Shown: positions 59,615-64,000 of the stretch, one piece after another
Layout: every line of letters begins with the position of its first letter
Numbering within the stretch: the first letter of the stretch is position 1
Source of the DNA: Streptomyces sp. NBC_01454
Lineage (GTDB): Bacteria > Actinomycetota > Actinomycetes > Streptomycetales > Streptomycetaceae
Direction of reading: 5' to 3'
DNA: 64,000 bases
Assembly: GCF_036227565.1 (NCBI RefSeq)
Contig: NZ_CP109460.1
Location: forward strand, 7,750,001 to 7,814,000
Program-made: the position numbers and the translations under genes
The notes under the pieces: model-generated
Database searches by the model: none
What the model saw: only the letters and a program-made list of their open reading frames with translations
Told to the model about the DNA's origin: nothing

Positions 59615-61642
59615 TCACGGGAACGGGTGCGGGTGCGAATTGATCTCCTCCTCGGCCAGGGGCGCCGCACGATGGCCGAGTTCTGCGGGCAGCCGCAGCA
59701 GCCGGGGCAGCCCGTGGGTGCGGCGCATCCGGTGCCCGAACGTCATCGGCAGCAGCCCCGGCACGATCACCTTCGCGCAGGCCAGCCCGCCTGCCCGGTG
59801 CTCATCGGTGGTCTGGTCGACCACGACCACGTCCAGACCCCGATCGGTGAACCGGGCCACCGCCTCGGCCAGGTCGTCGCGCATGTCCTGGTGACGTGGC
59901 CGGCAGGTGGCGTGCGCGAACGCCTCCTCGACGGGCAGGCCGCCCGTCTCGGCGTCACCGCCGTCGCCGAGCAGGAAGGCGAAGCGGCCGAACGCGGCCG
60001 GGTGGCAGTACAGCAGCGCATGGTCCCGCATCTCGCGCACCAGGCCCGGATCGTCGACCATCGCCGCGATGCGGTCGCGCTCCTCGCGGAAGGCCGACCG
60101 GTTCCATCCCAGATTCGCCGTGAGCTCCAACAGCCCGTTCATCAGGGCGCGCTCGGGATCGAAGTGCGCGCCCGCGGCGCAGACCGCGGCGGGCTCGTCG
60201 TGCCGGCCCGCATCGCCGGGGCGCACGGCCATCACCCAGGCCGTCGGGATGCCGTGGTCAGGGGTGGTGGCGAAGGCCAGCACCCGGTGACCGCTGTCCT
60301 GGCGGATGCGCTCGGTGAGCGCACCGACGCAGGGGTCCGACACCGACCGCAGGTCCACCCGCGGTGCGGGGAGGCGGGCGTACCAGGTCAGCAGGAACGC
60401 GTCCCGCTCGGCGAGTTCCACCAGTCCGTGCAGCGCCGCCTCTTCCAGGCAGCCGCCCAGCGCACACCCGTTGGACACCTCGTACGCCAGGGGCCTGGCC
60501 GCCGGATTGTCGTGCCGGGTGCGGTAGTACGCGTAGTCCTCCGGAACGAGGACGGGGGCATCGCGGGCGAAGGAGTGTCCCCACACCCAGTTGAGCACCA
60601 GGTCCGGAGCGTACGGCGGATAGGGGAAGCCCGGCTCGGCGTACCGCTCCGGTGGGTACAGTCCCAGGTCGAGCGGGCACAGCGCCCGGTCGGCCACCTC
60701 CGCGTAACCGGCCCGCACCGTCGTGCGCCGCCCGCCGGGCCGGGCCCCGCCCAGCCGCTCCAGTGCCTCCGCCAGCGCGGTGCGGGCGCAGGCCCCGTAG
60801 CCCAGGTCGCGTCCGAACCCGGCCTCCTGCTCGCCGCCCGGCAGGTGCAACGGGGCGGAGACCATGGGGTAGGGGTAGTCGGTGCGCACGTCGAGCTGCC
60901 GGACCAGCCCCGTGCGCCCGTCGACGTACCGGGCGACCAGTCCGTCCCAGCCGGCCCGCAGGTCGCGCACACGGGGCACGTCCCGGTCGGGTTTGGGGCG
61001 GGGCCATTCCATGAGGACGGGCGGCCGGTCCTCGGGGAGCCCGCCGCACCAGGGGCACGCCGGGTCGGGCAGGAACGGATGCACGCCGACGGCGAGGGTC
61101 GTCAGCGACAGGAAGACGAGGGCATTGTCGGTCAACCTCCCGGTGGCGGCGCCCAGTTCGCTCGCCACGAGCGTGGCGGCCGTTTCGCACGACCAGGTGG
61201 TGAGGACCGGCGACGCACGCTCGGCGAGCCGTTCGCCGTGGCGCTGCAGGAGAGCCGAGCGCGGGCTGTCCTTGCCCAAGGCCCGATGCCGGCGCGTCCG
61301 GGCACATCGGGCGCATCCGGTCCGGCCCGGAACGGTGGTCGGGCCGACCACGAGCTGGCCGAGCTCGACCCGTACCGGCAGCCAGCGGATGTCGGCGCGC
61401 GGCGGCTCGGTCGCGGTCACCCAGTGATCCTCGGCCGTGACGACCGCCTCGCAGGCGAGGGCCTCCTCCGGTACCAGCCGACTGGTACGGGACAGGGCGG
61501 TGCGGATCGTCGCGGCGAGGACGCCCTCGCCGACGACCGCGACGCGGGCCGCGGGGGCCGTCGTCGCGTCACCGGAGCGCGCCGGGAGCGGTGCGGGCGG
61601 CCGTCCGGTGCGGGGGGCTGTCACTGCGTCGGTCAACGTCAC
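59615..61642 (-). CDS. YcaO cyclodehydratase with E1-like N-terminus
   Basis: A 675-residue protein. N-part: AARVAVVGEGVLAATI and a zinc tetrad C110-x2-C113 and C196-x2-C199 (CARC, CPWC) as in E1-like partners of TOMM enzymes. From about 290 on it is YcaO: RTALAEALERLGGARPGGRR, LVELAERDAFLLTWYA, EERDRIAAMVDD, and a Pro-rich C-terminus HPHPFP like the PxPxP end important for YcaO activity. It makes thiazolines/oxazolines from Cys/Ser/Thr using ATP. Follows the precursor gene after a hairpin. Confidence 0.88.
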   Translation of the reverse strand: MTLTDAVTAPRTGRPPAPLPARSGDATTAPAARVAVVGEGVLAATIRTALSRTSRLVPEEALACEAVVTAEDHWVTATEPPRADIRWLPVRVELGQLVVGPTTVPGRTGCARCARTRRHRALGKDSPRSALLQRHGERLAERASPVLTTWSCETAATLVASELGAATGRLTDNALVFLSLTTLAVGVHPFLPDPACPWCGGLPEDRPPVLMEWPRPKPDRDVPRVRDLRAGWDGLVARYVDGRTGLVRQLDVRTDYPYPMVSAPLHLPGGEQEAGFGRDLGYGACARTALAEALERLGGARPGGRRTTVRAGYAEVADRALCPLDLGLYPPERYAEPGFPYPPYAPDLVLNWVWGHSFARDAPVLVPEDYAYYRTRHDNPAARPLAYEVSNGCALGGCLEEAALHGLVELAERDAFLLTWYARLPAPRVDLRSVSDPCVGALTERIRQDSGHRVLAFATTPDHGIPTAWVMAVRPGDAGRHDEPAAVCAAGAHFDPERALMNGLLELTANLGWNRSAFREERDRIAAMVDDPGLVREMRDHALLYCHPAAFGRFAFLLGDGGDAETGGLPVEEAFAHATCRPRHQDMRDDLAEAVARFTDRGLDVVVVDQTTDEHRAGGLACAKVIVPGLLPMTFGHRMRRTHGLPRLLRLPAELGHRAAPLAEEEINSHPHPFP

Positions 61643-61662
61643 GTCCTCGTCATCGCCGGGAT

Positions 61663-61698
61663 GCCGTGTTCGGCGGGCCAGGGCCCGCCGAACACGGC
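61663..61698 (-). terminator. Hairpin between precursor and YcaO genes
   Basis: A 15-17 bp perfect G/C-rich stem (GCCGTGTTCGGCGGGCC and complement), 17 nt after the precursor stop. A partial terminator here would let the precursor be made in excess over the enzymes, common in RiPP operons. Confidence 0.75.
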
Positions 61699-61714
61699 TG
61701 TGCTGGTGCTCGAT

Positions 61715-61897
61715 TCAGCAGCAGCAGCAGGAACAGCAGCTCGCCGGGGTCCCGGTGGAGGTGCAGTTGGATGCGCCGATCTCGACCATGGCGTGGCCCA
61801 CGTTCACGGTCTCCAGGCTCGCGCCCGGCGAGGCCGGCAGGATGTCCAGGTCGTCCACACTCAGGTCGGCGAGGTCGAGGACGAGGTCGTCGTTCAT
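61715..61897 (-). CDS. Thiopeptide precursor peptide
   Basis: A 60-residue precursor. Leader (1-42): MNDDLVLDLADLSVDDLDIL, PASPGASLETVNVGHAMVEIGA, with the acidic/hydrophobic pattern and the VGHAMVEIGA end that parallels the thiopeptide VESLTAGHGMTEVGA. Core (43-60): SNCTSTGTPASCCSCCCC. Cys for thiazoles, Ser/Thr for dehydration, and the CCSC block as in GE2270/thiomuracin are all present; the four terminal Cys are unusual. AAGGGGGA is 7 nt before the ATG. Cleavage after Ala42 is inferred from the family. Confidence 0.85.
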   Translation of the reverse strand: MNDDLVLDLADLSVDDLDILPASPGASLETVNVGHAMVEIGASNCTSTGTPASCCSCCCC

Positions 61898-62076
61898 CGC
61901 ATTCCCCCTTCTTCTTGGATGGGTGAGAGTTGGGCCAGTCACTGGTCCCTCCGCATCCTGCGGCGCGTGGACGTCCGGCGTCTTCACGGTCCGACCGCAG
62001 GACGGCCGTGGCCTGAGCCGCGGTCGCAGCCCGTAGGACGCCCGTAGGTCCGGCCCACCAGGTACCGCAGGGCGGC

Positions 62077-63699
62077 TCACCAGATCAGCTGCGGCTCGTA
62101 CTGGGCGGTGGGGCGACGCCTGCCCATGACGAGCGTGAAGACGGGCACGTGGGCGGCGCTCACTCCGATCAGGTCCCTGACCATCGCGTCGTGGTAGCCG
62201 TTGGTGACCCGTACGGACAGCCCGGCCGCGGCAGCGAGCACACTGACCCGCTGGGCGACGATCCCCGCCTCCTGGTGCAGGATGCGGTACCCCCGAGCCC
62301 CGAACCACCGGTCCCCGGCCAGCCGGTGGGCGGTGAGGAACACGAGGGCGTCCGCCTTCGCCGAGTTCACCGCGGGCGTGCGATCGCACAGCATGTCGAC
62401 CACGGCGCGCCAGTCCCGCTCCGGCAGCCGCACCAGCGCGGGTGATCCCGCGCCGGCCGTCAGCCGGTACAGCCCGGGGCGGATCCCGTCCACACCGAGG
62501 ATCAGCACGTAGGCGTCCACCAGGGGGCGGCACGGCGCCTCGGTGTGGTCCGAGGACACGGGCTCCAGCACGTACCGCAAGGCGGCCGCCAGCCGGCCGG
62601 CGGCCAAGGGGCGGGCGGCCGGCAGGAACATCCGCCCTCCCGAGTCGCGGGCGCGCAGCGCCGCGGACAGCTCCACGCCGCCGGGACCGGGCTCCGGCAG
62701 CGCGAGCGCAAGGGCACCGTCCGGGTCCGGTGCCCGGGCAGGCAGCGGAAAGCTGTCGGGGTCGATGGCCGGGCCGGGGCCGGTGAGCCGGGCGGCGAGG
62801 TCGAGCGTGGTCAACCCGGACCAGGTGCGGGAGGGGGAGCGGTTGGTCCGTACGTGGGGAGGGTCAAGGACGGGCAACGCGCAAGTGGGAAGGGGAGTAT
62901 GGCGCGCCGGGGCAGGCAGTGGCTCCGCGTCTCCGGCCGGGGCCAGGTCGATCACCGCGAACGCCGTCTCCTCCCTGCCGTCGAGCCCCAGCGCACGGTT
63001 GACCACGGCGTCGTCGAAGCGGTGGTGCACCCGCCCGCGCAGCCCGAGCGCGGCTCCGGTCAACAGCGCGTTCCCGACCGTCATCCCGGCTTCCTGTGCG
63101 CACAGCCGATACGCGTAGTCCCGGTAACGGAAGGCGGTCTTGCGAAACCATGCGGACACCACCAGGAGTCCGCGGTCCGCCCGTACCCCCGCGGCAGCGC
63201 GTACGGCGTCCGGTACGCCGCCCTCTCGCAACCGAGTCAGCGAGTGGTGCGCCGGGTGGTAGTGATAGCACCCGGCGGGCAGCTCGCCCGCCGGACGGGC
63301 CAGCCACACATACAGCTCCACGGGATGGAAGCAGCGCGCGGACGCCACCATCCGGTGGTACGGCCACACCGCATGCGGACCGAGCTCGATCCGGCCGACC
63401 CCGTACGTCCAGTACAGCAGGGCGGAGAGCGTGCGGAGGTCCAGGGCGCCGAGGCCGGGGGTCTCATGGGGGTGAGCGGCGCGGAACGCCTCGAAGGACC
63501 AGCGCGCGTCCCCGATCCGTCGCGCCGGCTCGGGCAGGACGTGGCGGGGCAGCCCACGGTATGTCTTGACCGGCAGCGGGTCGTCCGCGCCGCCCTCCTC
63601 ACCGTGCCCCTCGGCGAAGAGGTCCTGGACCCCTTCGAACGTCCGCCACCAGAACCGCAGGCCGACAGAGCTCCGCAGGTCGTCGGCGACGCTAGTCAA
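62077..63699 (-). CDS. SagB-type nitroreductase-like dehydrogenase
   Basis: A 540-residue FMN dehydrogenase with two nitroreductase-like halves: SALLYWTYGVGRIELGPHAV and WPYHRMVASARCFHPVELYV in the first, MFLPAARPLAAGRLAAALRY and YRILHQEAGIVAQRVSVLAA in the second. It oxidises azolines to thiazoles/oxazoles. TTG start overlaps the stop of the preceding gene by 8 nt; no other start with family sequence exists. 179 bp separates it from the precursor, probably holding the precursor promoter. Confidence 0.85.
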   Translation of the reverse strand: MTSVADDLRSSVGLRFWWRTFEGVQDLFAEGHGEEGGADDPLPVKTYRGLPRHVLPEPARRIGDARWSFEAFRAAHPHETPGLGALDLRTLSALLYWTYGVGRIELGPHAVWPYHRMVASARCFHPVELYVWLARPAGELPAGCYHYHPAHHSLTRLREGGVPDAVRAAAGVRADRGLLVVSAWFRKTAFRYRDYAYRLCAQEAGMTVGNALLTGAALGLRGRVHHRFDDAVVNRALGLDGREETAFAVIDLAPAGDAEPLPAPARHTPLPTCALPVLDPPHVRTNRSPSRTWSGLTTLDLAARLTGPGPAIDPDSFPLPARAPDPDGALALALPEPGPGGVELSAALRARDSGGRMFLPAARPLAAGRLAAALRYVLEPVSSDHTEAPCRPLVDAYVLILGVDGIRPGLYRLTAGAGSPALVRLPERDWRAVVDMLCDRTPAVNSAKADALVFLTAHRLAGDRWFGARGYRILHQEAGIVAQRVSVLAAAAGLSVRVTNGYHDAMVRDLIGVSAAHVPVFTLVMGRRRPTAQYEPQLIW

Positions 63700-64000
63700 G
63701 GGCCCGCACCGCCGCCCGCGGCCCAGCTGCCGCCGCTGCCTCACCTGCCTCGTCGGCGAGGACGACGCGCACCAGGAAGGGCAGCACCTCGTACACCGCC
63801 GGATCGTGATCGAGCGGTACCACGAGCGGACGCCTTCCCCGCGAGCGCAGGGCCGTGACCATGCGTGCGTCTCCCGCCGGCTCCGCCCGCCCGAGGTGCC
63901 GCCCGCCCGGGGCAGGGGCGTGCAGCTTCCCCAACTGGACCGGTGCATAGGCCGGTTCGTTCGTCATCACCGACTGCCGGTCGAGCAAGGCCGCACGGAG
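63692..64000 (-). CDS. Thiopeptide-cluster protein of unknown type, 5' end probably outside window
   Basis: The visible 90-100 residues (MTNEPAYAPVQLGKLHAPAP, GDARMVTALRSRGRRPLVVP, DHDPAVYEVLPFLVRVVLAD) have no clear family. The pattern RPLVVPLDHDP...LPFLVRVVL faintly recalls the end of YcaO-like or E1-like proteins. The frame is open to the window edge and neither ATG 63967 nor TTG 63988 has a ribosome site, so it is probably the C-terminal end of a larger gene such as a TOMM leader-binding protein. Confidence 0.5.
   Translation of the reverse strand, partial: LRAALLDRQSVMTNEPAYAPVQLGKLHAPAPGGRHLGRAEPAGDARMVTALRSRGRRPLVVPLDHDPAVYEVLPFLVRVVLADEAGEAAAAAGPRAAVRALD

Noticed and set aside
54728..63699. 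Class I lanthipeptide cluster.
   Set aside because: No LanC cyclase; the LanB is split, two SpaB_C genes and a YcaO/SagB pair are present, and the precursor leader is of thiopeptide type.
1..64000. tRNA, rRNA or tmRNA genes.
   Set aside because: None recognised by eye; no cloverleaf with the usual GGTTCGAATCC-type arm was found.

Overview
The window is chromosomal DNA from a high-GC actinomycete, almost certainly a Streptomyces. The evidence is strong G/C bias in third codon positions, many 4-nt ATGA/GTGA overlaps between genes, GTG and TTG starts, and families typical of the genus: paired FluC channels, a HelR with a rifamycin-associated element, CsbD, DUF6479, SpoIIE-type phosphatases, STAS and RsbW-like proteins, a LAL-type LuxR regulator and a thiopeptide cluster. 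No rRNA, tRNA, CRISPR array or intact transposon was seen. The many truncated genes, scattered regulators and small genes suggest a chromosome-arm-like accessory region, which is an inference.

Layout. 0-6.5 kb: an oxidoreductase cut by the window edge, a fluoride-channel pair with a DUF190 gene, a RidA-like protein, helR with its RAE, then a junction of two decayed genes (Lrp/AsnC and folE). 6.6-10.1 kb: a three-gene operon of response regulator/thioredoxin-reductase fusion, cyclic-nucleotide-binding histidine kinase and UBP-type zinc finger protein. 10.3-15.3 kb: a Tat-exported epoxide-hydrolase-like protein, an SDR, and an ABC/YhgE pair. 16-20.6 kb: small stress-type genes (hydrophobic peptide, CsbD, FUSC-like transporter, frameshifted DUF6479, Fpg/Nei glycosylase). 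21-25 kb: SDR, Rieske/DUF2231 protein, formaldehyde-dehydrogenase-like enzyme and a second copy of the hydrophobic peptide.

25.4-38.5 kb is a dense partner-switching block: a MarR regulator, two paralogous PP2C phosphatases, a stressosome-like operon (RsbR-RsbS-RsbT, an RsbT/RsbX-like fusion and a SpoIIE phosphatase), an RsbW-like kinase, a STAS antagonist, an orphan substrate-binding lipoprotein and a large membrane-anchored PAS-GAF-PP2C-ATPase sensor. No sigma factor is encoded here, so the targets lie elsewhere. 38.6-51.3 kb is mixed: SDRs, an FAD oxidoreductase with a SRPBCC protein, LysR- and TetR-controlled dehydrogenases, an orphan membrane protein, a secreted small protein, and several gene remnants (SDR fragments, histidine kinase tail, PPOX fragment, IS5 fragment).

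51.8-64 kb holds a thiopeptide (pyridine-containing RiPP) cluster: a LAL-type LuxR regulator convergent with a minus-strand run of an unidentified protein cut by the edge, a SagB-type dehydrogenase, the precursor peptide, a YcaO cyclodehydratase with an E1-like N-terminus, a split LanB glutamyl-transfer dehydratase, and two SpaB_C-type proteins (elimination and candidate pyridine synthase). The predicted precursor core, SNCTSTGTPASCCSCCCC, ends in four consecutive cysteines and has unusual Ser spacing, so it is the best candidate for a new compound in this window. The cluster runs past the right edge.
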